Shown piece by piece: positions 11,801 through 23,124 of a DNA stretch of 64,000 nt. The position numbers and the translations under genes are program-made. Location: the NCBI GenBank assembly GCA_032718865.1, contig JALUTQ010000005.1:1488001-1552000 (forward strand). The letters are read 5' to 3'. The DNA comes from Tilletia caries (taxonomy: Eukaryota; Basidiomycota; Exobasidiomycetes; Tilletiales; Tilletiaceae). Numbering within the stretch: position 1 is the first letter of the stretch; each line of letters begins with the position of its first letter. The notes below the pieces were generated by a model. That model ran no database searches. It worked only from the letters and a program-made list of their open reading frames with translations, and was not told the DNA's origin.

Positions 11801-13662
11801 TCCGGAAGCGGCCGTTGATGCGGCCGGAGGAGATGCTGGGCGCGGAAGTGTTGCAGTCGGAGGTGGAGACGGACGGCGAGGAGAGTCCGGTGAATGAGAG
11901 TGCTGGCGCGGGTGCGTTGGATGGGACGAAGATGGAGAATGGCCAGACGGAACCTCTTCGGCAGAACGGTGCCCCGGTGGGTCCGGCCTCGTCCGAATCA
12001 CGAGGCGCCATTGCTGCGCAGCCAAGTCAGAGCGATAGTGGTGGGGAGGCCAGCGATAACAGGAGTCGGAGTCAGTCCTTGGCTCAGCGGAGTGGGCGGA
12101 CGAGTCATGCGAGTGGTGGGACCGGGGCTGCGAATCAGCGGCGCTTGCGACGGCTGAACACGGGTGGTATCACGCGTGAGGCGGGCCCGGATCCGTACGA
12201 AGGTTCTGAAGAGAATGGGAGTGCTTCTGCTAGCCAGTTGCTTACTGCGGGCGATGGGAACGAGCTGGAGAGACGGCTTGCTGCGGCGAGTGTGCGGTCT
12301 GTCTCGTCCAACTCGATCCTCAGCAACGAAGACGGCGGGACTCTCAATTTGGAAGTCTCCGCCCTTTCCGCCCCCACCACCACCACAAGCACCGGCCCCC
12401 CCTCCGCTGGTCCAGAACCGCGAGCGAACCCGGAAAAGCTCGCGCTCCTCGGCGAACGCGTCTCCCTGCCGAAGAAGGACTCCTACCAGATCTGGTACAC
12501 CGGTATCTCCGAGCTGTGCAAGATCCACCGGTTGATGTGGGATACGCTCTGGAGTCCGCGCGCGCGGGCGCAGGGTGTCCGCCTGCATCCGCTTCGGAAC
12601 ATCCAGCGGCGGACGGAGAAGTGGCGGAGGACGTACCTGCCCAAACTTGGGGTGCCGTACGATCGGGCGGATGACGGCCAGGGTCAGGGTCCGGGGCAAA
12701 GTGGGAGTAGTAGTGAGGTCGCATCCTGGCCGCAGGAGTGGGACTTCATCGCGGCTAGCACGGCCAACATGCTGAGCATCAACAGTTTTGCGCTGGACAT
12801 CCTCATGTGGCAGGCTGTTGAGGACCACGGCATTGCCGAGGCGAGGGAGATGGAGAATGAGATGGAGGAGGGGGACGAGGATGGTACGGGGACCCCGTTG
12901 AACTCGGCTCCGGCCGGGGCTGGGGGTGGCGGGAAAGCTCGACTGGGTGTCCTTGGCAAACGACGGAACTCGGCGGATTCGAGGAAGGGGCGAGGTTCGT
13001 TGCTTCCTCCGACGACCACGACGGGTGCGGGTGGGGAGTCGATGGATGTTGAGGAGTTGACTCCTGCTGCTCGTGCGGAGCGGTCGGTTTGCAATAATGC
13101 GCTGGCGGCGAGTTTGCGGATCGCAGCGCTTGTCGAGGTGCTTCGTGCGAATTACTACCTCCGACTGGATCCGAATATTCTGCATTTCACCATTCATGCT
13201 GCTGGACAGTGAGTCTTTTGACGCTGCATTGACTCATCCTGGCTTTCCCAGTTTCTGACCGTCTTCCATCTTGTTCTCTCTCCCAGGTTCTTGGTTACTT
13301 ATGACAATCCAGCGGTGTACAGCATCATCGAGGGATTGAAGCAGTACGGCCTGAGCTACGAAGAAGGTCTCGAGCAAGCAGACCAGCTCGCAGCGTACGC
13401 TTCCGCCGCAGGAATCCCGCGCCTCCCCACCTCGTCGCCTTCCACGACAGGGGCTGGAATCGGCATCACTCCCGCTCCCGCTCCCGCTGCGGCAGGCCCG
13501 ATGTTCGCGAGCGCGGACGAGGCGGACGACGAGTCGCTCGTTGCGCTGCTGGCGTCTTCGAAGCCTGTGCTGGAACAGAATGGGCAGTCGAACGTGAACG
13601 GTGTCACGGCTGCGTTGTCGGCGGATCCGCAGCTGCCTGTCCGGAGAGCCCTGCCGACGTGA
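8815..13662 (+). CDS. Large Zn2Cys6 (Gal4-type) fungal transcription factor
   Basis: A nuclear DNA-binding regulator of about 1,590 residues. The binuclear zinc cluster begins at about residue 277 with CDNCRRRKIAC and continues with CAHCLNKNADC. The linker between the third and fourth Cys has 13 residues, long for the family. The N-terminus is Gly- and His/Gln/Pro-rich (a run of 11 Gly near 8855). Two acidic stretches (near 9935 and 10955) and a KHKRKR-like basic patch follow. The C-terminal half looks like a divergent fungal-specific regulatory domain, with the conserved tail YLRLDPNILHFTIHAAGQ crossing into exon 2. One intron (13209-13286). The start is the ATG in ACC-ATG-GCT context, after the leader intron. 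Target genes cannot be inferred. Confidence 0.88.
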
Positions 13663-14544
13663 GGCAGGGTCGATTGGCGGACGGAGAGTCTGTCACCGGG
13701 TCGGGGCGCGCCAACTCTTCAAGGCGAAACTCGTGATATTGTCACCTCAAGGACAAAGGGAATGGCAAGCACAGTCACACATACTATCGTCACCCTCCAG
13801 ACACGCGCTCAAACACGATTACCACACCACTTTGACTCTACAACCCTTCGGGGGGTTCCCAATCTTTCAAATTCGTACACTTTCTCTGGTCCCTGACCTC
13901 CGGGCACGCATTCAAATACGATATACGATCAACATACCACACCACTTTGATCCTGCAACCCTCCAACTCCTGGGGAGGGTCCCAATCTTCTCAACTTTCG
14001 TACTTTTACTCTCGTCCTGGAACGGTCAGGACGAACATTTTCATCGGTGGAACCCATCCGCATTCGTTTCGAACTTCGATCTTTCCTTCTTCACGCCTCT
14101 CGAGGTTCGCTTGCTACCGGTACATAATCTTCTTCGACTTCAGTGGTGTTGTAACTCGTATCATTATCCTCTCCCGCTCGTCTTCAAGCAATCGATGGGG
14201 GGCCGCCGCTCGTATAATCATCAGGACGTTCTCGATCCGCGCCTTGGTGCTGATAAACAGTTCCTTCGGATTTCCAAATCGTGACAGCAGTTGCAGATAT
14301 ACCCTGAGAACAGAAAGGAGAAGGGATAAGAGAAGGAAAGAAAGTGATGCAAGAAGAGAGGATCCGGAAATGCGAAGCCTGGGTGCGGATAGTGTAGGGG
14401 ATGCGATCCTTGGGGTGTTGGAGATGTGCTTCGAGAGGCTTACAGGATCCGTGGTAAAGTATGGATAAGCGTTTTGTGGAAAGGGAATGGAGCGGGTCCA
14501 TCGCAGCAATGAGTGGGGGTGGAAGGCCGAAAGAAGGCATGTGC
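13663..14544. other. Intergenic 3' UTR region with an imperfect direct repeat
   Basis: This lies between the convergent transcription factor and MPDU1 genes, so mostly 3' UTRs. Two ~75-90 bp segments (about 13805-13880 and 13925-14010) share ACACCACTTTGA, CAACCCT and CCCAATCTT blocks in the same order. Nothing here looks coding. Confidence 0.5.
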
Positions 14545-15459
14545 TCAATCCTGCTTGCGTCCTCCGCCGGGCTTGCCATCAGCCAGGATGCCAGTGAGTC
14601 GGATACTGGGATGCGACGCGGATGCACCGGGACCGGTGACGGCGTCTCTGTTTGCGGCGGCCTCAATTCGTTCATTTCCGTTCCAGTAGAGGGCTAGCTG
14701 GACTGCAATGACGGCATTGAAGACAGTTGCGAGGGAGAAGCCCCAGAGAAGAAGATGATCGCTTGTCTCTGTGAGGGTCGTGAAGACGCGGGCGATGGTG
14801 CCCAGGAGTTGGGCGACGACGACGATGGCGCTCAGTTGTCCGGGGGCGCGGGTGGTGTGTAGCTCGACCATCTGGGGCACCTTGGACGCCAGACTGATGG
14901 GAATGGTGCAGGCCTGGAGGAAGCGGAGCAAGTGAGGTGGGCAGAGCGTTTGCGAGGAGAGGAAGAGAACGCCGACGACCATGAGTGTTCCTGCGAGGGT
15001 GACCTTATTGAGATTCTGTCCCGGCGCGCTTGTCCCGCCGAGAGACTTGATGGATTGGAGAGGCGCGTAGTAGATGATGAGGAGGGTGATGACCATGTTC
15101 TGGACGGTCAAGCTGAGGTTCTCGCCCCAGGCGGTGAAAGGCAGCTCTTCGCGGATCGCATACGCCAAGCTGACGGTATAGGCGAGGACCTCGAGCGCAT
15201 ACATGGCGAGACTGATGCCGCGCGCGCTGCGAGCGCGTGTGATTTTGAGGATCTGAGGGACCTTCATGATAGACCCAAAGGCAATGATACCCAAGCCGAG
15301 CCCCTTGGAGATGCCGAGCCGGAAGCATGTCGGGAAGATTGGGTCTGCAGTGTCGATGTCGTGCACGAGGACCGAGTAGCAGTCCTGCCCGAGCAGGAAG
15401 GTGCCGAGCTGGACCAGCGGGGATGGCAGGTGGGCGGTGATGGCGCGGAGGAGGTCCAT
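14545..15459 (-). CDS. MPDU1: MPDU1/Lec35-type PQ-loop membrane protein
   Basis: MPDU1 is needed for normal use of mannose- and glucose-phosphate dolichol in the ER. A single exon encodes about 304 residues. The family core is clear: FRLGISKGLGLGIIAFGSIM, then KVPQILKI (first PQ motif), ALEVLAYTVSLAYAI, SKVPQMVELH (second PQ motif), GQLSAIVVVAQLLG, ARVFTTLTET and ALYWNG. Several hydrophobic helices span the protein. The start is the ATG at 15459 (MDLLRAITAH); the frame is open further upstream but has no ATG before a stop. The C-terminus ends in a basic GGGRKQD. Confidence 0.9.
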   Translation of the reverse strand: MDLLRAITAHLPSPLVQLGTFLLGQDCYSVLVHDIDTADPIFPTCFRLGISKGLGLGIIAFGSIMKVPQILKITRARSARGISLAMYALEVLAYTVSLAYAIREELPFTAWGENLSLTVQNMVITLLIIYYAPLQSIKSLGGTSAPGQNLNKVTLAGTLMVVGVLFLSSQTLCPPHLLRFLQACTIPISLASKVPQMVELHTTRAPGQLSAIVVVAQLLGTIARVFTTLTETSDHLLLWGFSLATVFNAVIAVQLALYWNGNERIEAAANRDAVTGPGASASHPSIRLTGILADGKPGGGRKQD

Positions 15460-15790
15460 GATGAGCGCGAGGGGGGAGAAGGAGCTCGGCGGCGAGGAGG
15501 GGAGCACTTCGCCGTTGCTGGACGTCGAGTTCGCGATGACAGGCGGCAGCTTGGGCCAACAGCGAGCGGAAGGGGAGACGATTCAATTCAATAATGGGAA
15601 GGCAAGGTAAAGGCAAAGGCAAGGGGAGCGCGAGGTCGAGGTGGTGGTGGAGATGTTGAAGATGCCACGTGTCTAGCTCTTACAGGTGATGATTTCTGCA
15701 AGTGCGCGCCACGTGCTTCCCCAGAGATGGCCCGAGCGCTGCACCTCGGACCTCCTTCCTGCCATCACATCGTTTCTTCTCAGACGTGCG

Positions 15791-15875
15791 CTCGACTATG
15801 GAACGCCGTTAGCGTCAGGCTTGCGAAAAATCGCGTTCGACGAAATCCAATCGACTCCGACGAGCTCACCACGAC
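15791..15875 (+). repeat. Inverted repeat, left arm (partner 17299-17382)
   Basis: This ~85-bp arm contains TATGGAACGCCGTTAGCGTC and CTCCGACGAGCTCACCACGA. Both blocks recur on the opposite strand at 17299-17382, about 1.4 kb away, with only a few mismatches and two small indels. Confidence 0.85.
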
Positions 15876-17298
15876 GCTCATGACTTCCACCGCCTCACTG
15901 ACTCCTAATCTCACACCTGATCATCATGAAAACAGTTCCGCTTATCACTGGCTGGGAACAGCTGCGCTGATGGAGCTCTCTCTCTGCACTCCCGTGGTGG
16001 CCCGCTCTTGACCGCTGACCTCTGGAAGCGTTTACCGTCCTGCAGCTCACACTTCTCCCCCTGTTCCCTGTTCCACACCGCAGACACCAGGGTCATACCA
16101 ATGCGGCAACGGACGGCTCTGTTACCTGCGCACTGCACAAGTAGACGGTGAGTTCATGCTGTCTGTTGCTGGGTCGCAGGAGCTTCATGCAGCAGCTGAT
16201 GTACTCTACTCTCTCTTTCACTTCCCACAGATCCCTCTCCATGCGCTTCTCTCCTGCGCGCCCTTCTTGCTCTCGCGGACAGCGTCGTTCTCAGCTGCGT
16301 TGCCCTTTCATCTCGTCCCTCTCCTTCGGTGGGTGCGCGTCGGTGCGCTGCTCTGTCGCGACCCGCGGTCCCTTTCCTCTTGTCCTAGGTCTACCTTCAT
16401 ACCTCCCCTGTCTCGGCGGCGCTTCGGCAATCTCTAGCCACTGAAAGTAAGCCCAGCTTGTGCGCCCACTCCCATGAGCACCGCGGTCTGATCCGACTGC
16501 CAGGGCTCGTCTGGACCATGAAGCATGAACCGATGATGCTATGTATGCACACATGTAACTCTTTGACCGAGGTGTGATTACATAAGCAGCCGGCAGTGAG
16601 GTGACAGGAGCAGCAGCAGAATTCTGAGGGGAGCAAGTGGGCAGTCTTGCGCAATGGGCAGCGCATGGAGGTAGACAGAGGGGGTATGTGCCTGGTCATG
16701 ACAGTGATGATCCGCTGCTGGAAGAGGCGGGTGGGATGGGTTGCGACTTGCGGTGAGTATGAGGGAGAAGTGGAGAACCCGACGCTGACAGCTTGTCCCT
16801 TCACCGCTTCGCCCGACAATGCGTAGTCGCCAACTCATGTGCTTGATTGCAGTCTGTTACATCTTGCAGATGGCGCGCTGGTCCGAGGAAGGAAGAGGAG
16901 GAGATAGAGGAGAGATTGTGCCATCCAGCAGCTTCTTGCGACCCTGGAGATTGCTGCATGCGAGGGGGTTGTCGGACCTGTACGCGTAGGAAGTCGTTCA
17001 AGTATGCCTTTGCGTGGTCCGTGGATGATGCGCGCTCTAGGGACACGGATAGGGATCTGTGAGAAGTGTGAGAGAGATGGATCAGCAGTGGGGATTGGAG
17101 AGGCAGAGTCGCTGTTCACAGGAGACCATGATGATGGAAAGGAGTTGTCAGCACCTGAGAACATGCACAATATCAAGGGAGTGAAGAGGAAGTCAGCGCG
17201 CGCACGTCAGAGCAGAGCAGAGCAGAGCTGCTGAGATGGTTTCCATTGGGTTTCGTTTGTTGATGCGGCCATGAATGATGTTGGTGCCGCCTGTGCAA

Positions 17299-17382
17299 GT
17301 CGTGGTGAGCTCGTCGGAGTCAAAAATGGATTTGGTCGAACGCGATTTCGGAAGCCTGACGCTAACGGCGTTCCATACTCGA
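17299..17382 (-). repeat. Inverted repeat, right arm, in carboxypeptidase 5' leader
   Basis: This is the reverse complement of 15791-15875 with about 90% identity by eye. It ends 48 bp before the carboxypeptidase start codon, so it probably lies in the promoter or 5' UTR. Confidence 0.85.
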
Positions 17383-17430
17383 CGACCTCGAACTCGAACT
17401 CGACATCGACATCGATTGAGAAAAGCAAGA

Positions 17431-19606
17431 ATGCAGTTCGGTACCTCAGCTCTGCTCAAGACAGCGCTGCTCGCAGTGGCCGCCTTCTCGCCCAGCCTCA
17501 ACGCGCTGCCCCAGTCGCTCCAGCAGGCTGCAGCAGCCGCGACAGGACACCGCATCCTCACCCACCCCTCTCTCCCCGCCCACTCCCTCCGCGTCGTAGA
17601 AGTCCCCTCCGAGGTCTGCGACACCACAAAGGGCGTGCGCTCCTGGAGTGGATACCTCGATGTCAACGTCGACCAGCTCCGCAAGCAGCATGCCGATGCT
17701 CGCGCATATGATGTCACGGACACTGGCATCACCGAGCACTTTTACTTCTGGCTCTTCGAGTCCCGCTCCAACCCAGCCACGGACCCCTATGTCCTCTGGC
17801 TCAACGGAGGTGAGTACTCCTTCTCTTTTTTTCATGGCTAGAAACTTGAAACATTGACCCCTCTTTGCACATATTCAGGCCCCGGCTGCTCCTCTTTCAC
17901 CGGCCTCATGATGGAGCTCGGCCCATGCAACATCGCCCACGGTGGAGACGACACCGAGCTCAACCCGTGGTCGTGGAACAACAACGCCTCAATGATCTTC
18001 TTCGACCAGCCCACAGGCACCGGCTTCTCCTACGCCTCCTGGTCCAACGCCTCCCGCACCGACAAGCCCCCGACCCGCATCTACAGCGCCGTCGCGGCGG
18101 CTAGGGACGCATCGGCTTTCCTCCAATTGCTTGGTATGCACTCCAAGACCATCGCCACCGGTGCTTCTGGCGCTGAGACGCAGAAGAAGGCCGGCAGCGG
18201 CATGACCAGTTTCCAGTGAGTGGCCAATAGCATGCATTAGTTTCCCCCTTATCTCGACACGCAGCCGGACTGACATTCATTCCGTGCTTCCTTCAAATCA
18301 GCATCGCGGGAGAGTCGTACGCCGGTCGCTGGATCCCCACCATCGCAGCCCAGCTGGTCCGCGACAACGCCCAAGCAATCAAGCACCCCGAATGGGGCAT
18401 CGACCCCCTCCCCCTCGAGTCCGTCATGATCGGAAACGGAATCACCTCCCCCCAACACCAATTCCCTGCCAAGGTCTCCTACGCCTGCGACCCCAAGGCC
18501 AACACCGAACATAAGGGCCCCATCCTGAATGCGACCGTGTGTGCAGATATGGCGGCGGCCGAGCCCAAGTGTGCCAAGTTGCTCACCAAGTGTCGCGAGT
18601 CCGAGCAACAGCCCATCGGTCGAGGCGCGTACAGCTCCGTTGCATGCACGGAAGCTCTCCAATTCTGTGATGCCAAGCTTGGCGACCCATGGGGATGGAC
18701 CGGCCGCAGTTACTTTGACTGGAACCACCAGGGCGACTACGAGGAGGAGCCCTGGTTCGAGCGTTGGCTCAACACGGCTCCCGTTCGGAAAGCCCTGGGC
18801 ATCGACGCCAAAGGTGCGGCTGATGACGCGAGTGGGAAGTACAACTCGTGCTCGGACGAGATAACTGATGAGTTTGCGAGCACGGGCGACGGAGCGCGCG
18901 AGTCGACTTGGGCCGTTAAGGAGTTGCTCGAAGCTGGCGTACGGGTGCTGACCTACAACGGTCGACGCGACTTGTGAGTGTGGCCCCCTTACCTCTTTCT
19001 TCTCGAACCACCCTCTTTTGGTCCGCGACTGACCTCGGGTTCCCCGTTCTCATAGCATCTGCAACTACATCGGCAACGACGACTGGACGCGTGCGCTCGA
19101 ATGGTCCGGCAAGAAGAAGTTCAACAAGGCCCGCCTCGAGCCCTGGTACGAGGACGTCTTCGCCGAAGACGACATCGTCGAAGCCGAACCTTCTCCATCA
19201 TCCTCGTCTGCATTCGCCTACCTCGAAACCTCGACCGCCCACCTGTCAAGCGTTCTCCCTGCGCCCCTTAACATGCCCTTCCGACTGCTCTCCTCGACGC
19301 TCTCTCGCTTCGATCTTGGCGTCAGCGGTGAGGAGACGAAGGGTGGTGCGAAGGTGCCGACGGGTAAGAAGGGTCGTCGCGCGGGCACGTTCCGGAACTA
19401 TGGCAACTTCACTTTTGCCATTGTCGATTCGGCTGGACACTTTGTGCCTAAGGGTGAGTTCTTCTGCCCTTTTCCTTTCCAGTGATGAGGTCCGATCTGA
19501 CGATGCTTTGCTGGCTTGTCCGGACGTTTTTCTTTCAGACCAACCCCGTGCGGCGCTCACGCTCGTCAACCGCTGGTTGCACTCTGGCAACCGGATCCAA
19601 CCTTGA
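17431..19606 (+). CDS. Secreted/vacuolar serine carboxypeptidase (S10, carboxypeptidase Y type)
   Basis: This protease removes C-terminal residues from peptides in the vacuole or outside the cell. Exons: 17431-17809, 17879-18215, 18302-18973, 19056-19453, 19539-19606. A signal peptide ([20 protein letters not shown]) opens the protein. The S10 landmarks are in order: [16 protein letters not shown] split by intron 1, [13 protein letters not shown], the catalytic serine in [10 protein letters not shown] at the start of exon 3, the catalytic aspartate in [15 protein letters not shown] across intron 3, and the catalytic histidine in [12 protein letters not shown] across intron 4. A Ser-rich insert sits between the Asp and His regions. 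Numerous NXS/T sites fit a secreted glycoprotein. All triad residues are present, so it should be active. Confidence 0.93.
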
Positions 19607-21469
19607 ACAATGGACATGGAAAGTAGCTCCCCCCTGCTTTATTCTGAACCTTAGATGCAGCGACAACACGCTTGCGCACAAAATCACGATGTAATCCGTC
19701 AGCCGTCAGGCATAGGTCTAGAAGATGTTACGTTCAGCAAAATCGATGGCTTTCATTTCCTCTGGTCGCTTGGCGTGACGTGAACGAGTGAGCCTTGGGA
19801 GGGCGTGAGTAGAAGAGGGTGTATTGAATCGACGATGATGGTTCGTTGGTGTCGACGACAGGATTGGGATCAATGGCGCGGTGCTGGTTTGCTGTCTGGG
19901 CTGGCAGCCCAGGCAGGAGTGTATATGAGCAGCGCTGGCTCCCGCTAAGTTGAATGCATGAGGGAGGCCAGTCTGCGATGTGCTGCGAGCATGGCTGCGA
20001 CGTGGAAAGGCGAGCTCATCCTGACTGTCCTCGGTGTCGATGTCGATGTTGGCTGCCGCTGTGCATTCATTGCTGGAGCAGCCCCGCTGGCTCGAGCGCG
20101 AGGCCGTACGCAGTGGACACAGCTGCACGAGAGCGAGGTGGCGATGCGCTGTGCTGCCGATGCTGCGACTTGCTGAGATGTTGGCCCCGGGCTGCTGGCT
20201 CTGATGTGTGGTGACTGGGTGAGTGTCGGCATTTGGTGTGCGAACCCAATCGCCGTCTCACTCGCTCAACCAGCCGTTGCACTCACGCTCGCATCCATCC
20301 TGCTTCCTGGCTGGCCACCGATCCACATTCCACGCTCGCAGCATCGACAAAGGATGGAAATCCAGATGCTTCCCAATTGGCTTCGCTGGTGTCCGAGGCC
20401 TGGCAAAGCCGTTCCCGCGTTCGTGGAGTTTGCATTCCCAAGGTGGTGCAGCGGGCGAAGCGTGGCCCACAATTGGTTATGCACCTGCGCTGACGACTGC
20501 TCACCGTTCTTCTGCCTTTTTCCTTCCTTCCTTCCTGCCTCTCTTCCGCTAACCTTCCCTCTTCTTTCAGATAAACAGGAAGGCACGCGCACGCCTGGTG
20601 TTCGCTGGCAGGCCGGTGCGATTCGATAATCGATGTTCATTGCTCCTTATCGTTAATCGTCTATCGAGCTGCGAGCAGGGGCGCTGTTCCAGGCCTTGGT
20701 CCTGCCTTCCCTCCTTCTGTTGGCACCGTCGCACTTCAGCAGTGTGGAATCCAGGGGGAACTCCGGTCCTCAAGGGGTCAAGACGCAATGAAGGCATACT
20801 GTGGCCAGCGAAGCCAGACACTGCAACATCGAACACGCTGTCCATCTTCTGTCTTCCTCCCCAAGGTATAAGGCAAGGCCTCCCAGACCGCCAGACCTCT
20901 CAAATCTTTTCCCTTCCTTCCACTATCGAATTCGGTGAGTCCCTGATCCTCCAAGGTCCCTCTCCCACACCCATAAGCACACGCTGACGCTCATACTTTC
21001 CCTCTCTCTCACTCTCACACTCTCTCACTTTCTCACTCTCTCACAGTCTCACACTTCCCTTTACAGCATAGTTTTACAAACGTAAGTAGTTTTGACCCAT
21101 CCTTACCCCGTCTTTCTTTCCTGTTTCTTCGACCTGGCCTTTCCCGCTCCACCTCTCACCGCAAATAACAGAGAGGTGCCCTGCCATGGCGGGGGAAACG
21201 CATGCACAACAGCACGGGCTTGACGGGTCTCTCGCCTTGGGGCTTTCTCTTCCTCTCTCCTTTCTTATGCTCTTGCACACTTTTTACTCCGATCGCTGAC
21301 GCTATCCTTACACCTGGCTTCCTCCCTTTGCTCCGATCTACCACCAATCAGTGAATCAGTGTTCGCACAGCAAGACAAGACGGAACGAGGCGATTATCAC
21401 GCCCCTACAGCAACAGCAGCAACAACAACAACAACAGCGACGACAACAGCACACTCCCCTGCTGACACT
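19607..21469. other. Gene-free stretch, left edge of accessory island, with probable 5' UTR introns
   Basis: No supported coding exon. A CT-rich tract (about 20998-21058) precedes the coiled-coil gene at 21470. A GTGAGT at 20936 with TTTACAG ending near 21066, and a GTAAGT at 21081 with CCAATCAG ending near 21350, could be introns of that gene's leader. A CAA/CAG-rich run (about 21409-21450) sits just before the start codon. Confidence 0.4.
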
Positions 21470-22391
21470 ATGGACAACAAACAGCTCCAACAGCTCAAGC
21501 AGATCAACGAGTCAGCAACTCCATACGAGTTCCTTCGGAACCTCGCTGAGCTCAAAAAAGCGGTAAACGACAGCGACTTGCTCACTCCCTCCGCCTCTTC
21601 CACCTCCTTCACCTCCTCTACCAAGGATGACTGTGGCGACTACCACGTCGGGACCAAGCGCCGGCGCACACAAAATGGTTCCAGCTCATCTAGCGACCAT
21701 GGCGCCGGCGGCATAAGCCTCGACCGACTTCGAGAGTTGGCTGGCTCTGCAAACGCCGTCAGTGCAGGAGGCAGCAGCACGCAAGCCTCACCCGGCAAGT
21801 CAACAGATGAAGCTCTGTGTGTCAGTCTTCGATCACAAACGGCATGCTGCTGCGGAAATGACAGCTGCAGGAAGGTACAGATGGCGGGAGGCGAGCTCGA
21901 ATGCATCATGGAGAACATAGAGTTCGGACGACGTAAGTGGACTCTTTGCCTTCATTTCCGCATAACCTGTGGGTCAAAACCGCACCGCTGAACTTATGAT
22001 CTCGATCTTCCCAATCACAACCCAATCACAGAGGTATTTGTCGAACTAATCGACTCTTTCACAAGACTCCACATGATGAAGTCTTTCACAAGACTCCACA
22101 TGATGAAGGTCGAAGCGGAAGAGGAGACGGCGAAGACGCAAGAACAGCTATCCGAGGCAATTCAGCGCATTCGAGACCTCGAAGAGCGTGCCGAACCTGG
22201 TCAGTATGCCACTTCACCCCCTGCTCTGCCCAGCCCCTGTTTCACACTCGCTCAGTATATATACTTACACGGACCCCCTCGCCTCGTTTCACTCCTCCAC
22301 AGCGACCACCTCAATCACAGAACTTCGTCGCCCCCTTCGTTCTCCTCATATCCTCATACACTGGAGGTTGAGGGGTGTTATTCACTGGTGA
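21470..22391 (+). CDS. Coiled-coil protein gene, 3' end running into a miniature transposon
   Basis: I do not recognise a family. The ATG at 21470 opens MDNKQLQQLKQINESATPYE, then a Ser/Thr-rich segment with KRRRTQ, a Cys cluster (TACCCGNDSC) and, after an intron (21933-22031), a helix with two copies of SFTRLHMMK followed by an acidic coiled coil (EEETAKTQEQLSEAIQRIRD). The next intron (22200-22302) would lead into TTSITELRRPLRSPHILI; the stop at 22389-22391 then lies inside the left end of the inserted element at 22359. So the C-terminus is either truncated or supplied by the transposon. Another reading leaves the last intron unspliced and ends at 22411, also inside the element. Confidence 0.5.
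22055..22108 (+). repeat. Perfect 27-bp tandem duplication in coding sequence
   Basis: Two adjacent identical 27-bp units (22055-22081, 22082-22108) double the peptide SFTRLHMMK in the coiled-coil gene without breaking the frame. Confidence 0.9.
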
Positions 22392-23107
22392 ATACACGTG
22401 AATACAAGTAATTGCGCCCGCTGTTCAGAGTTAGTACTTCTCCCGGAATAACGACAGCTGTTCGTCGCTGTTCGCCGCTGTTCGTACTTATTCATAGTTA
22501 GTACTTCTCCCGTAACAACCACAGCTGTTCGTCGCTGTTCGTCGCTGTTCCGTACTAGTATTCCGGAGGCAGCCCAGACTCCTCGGTTTTTCGGCCCATC
22601 TTGTGGGTTTCGAGGGTCTCCACGCGTCTTCACTGGATCTGAAAAAATTCATACCTTTTTGGCCCAAACGATGTTGCTTTTTGAAGACACAAAACCTCGT
22701 TTTTCAGTATTGCTACACGTATGTATGATGGAGAGGGATGTACTCCCCCGCACCAGGCATGCTCGATTGACCAGGACGAGTGCGTGGCAGACCAGAGTGT
22801 GGACTACCGCGTCGGGTCATGATGAGACGTGATGGACGATGCGTGATACGTGATGCGTATGTAATGCTCAATGCTGCCATGGTGCGCTGGTGGAGAGTTT
22901 ATCTATTGGAGAGAGCCTTAAATTTGCTAGCTGGTTCCTCCCCTGTTCACACTTGGTCACGGCGTGAATAACGGTGAATAACGATCGTTATTCACGGAGA
23001 TGAACAGCGGTGAACAGGTGTCGCAAGTTTTCGTGTATTCGGGCCTGAATAACGATCGTTATTCATCGTTATTACCTCTATGGAATAACGACCCCCAAAC
23101 CCCTGTG
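22359..23107. mobile_element. CACTA-like miniature inverted-repeat transposable element
   Basis: The 749-bp element has terminal inverted repeats of 25 bp (22359-22383 and 23083-23107) with 19 of 25 positions matching. One end starts CACTGG, the other, read inward, CACAGG, and both reach GTTATTC at the inner side. A perfect 3-bp target duplication ATA flanks it (22356-22358, 23108-23110). CACTA/EnSpm elements have such ends and 3-bp duplications. The subterminal parts hold many short repeats of the type CTGTTCGTCGCTGTTC on the left and their inverse on the right. Two palindromes (22974-22995 and 23046-23065) share the core GAATAACGATCGTTATTC. It has no transposase, so it would need one from elsewhere. 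Confidence 0.72.
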
Positions 23108-23124
23108 ATACTTCTCTCCTCACA

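Larger units (their letters stand above)
15460..17430. other. 2 kb gene-free region upstream of carboxypeptidase
   Basis: I see no supported protein gene. It contains the two arms of an inverted repeat (15791-15875 and 17299-17382). On the plus strand GT..AG pairs such as 16149-16231 and about 16753-16799 resemble introns, so a spliced noncoding transcript is possible but unproven. The divergent promoters of MPDU1 and the carboxypeptidase must lie here. Confidence 0.45.

Noticed and set aside
13601..14284. A 227-residue plus-strand open frame after the transcription factor
   Set aside because: It starts inside the factor's last exon in another frame, has no motif and crosses a direct repeat; it is probably 3' UTR.
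16148..16444. Small plus-strand protein gene near 16.2 kb
   Set aside because: No motif, hydrophobic low-complexity composition from CT-rich DNA, and an intron-like GT..AG pair across its start; not enough for a gene call.
20640..20870. Possible structured ncRNA in the gene-free stretch at 20.7 kb
   Set aside because: Some short complementary blocks are present, but no known snRNA, 5S rRNA or tRNA signature could be found.
22974..23065. Palindromes as a replication origin or operator
   Set aside because: Both lie within the subterminal region of an element with terminal repeats and target duplication, which explains them better as transposase-binding repeats.
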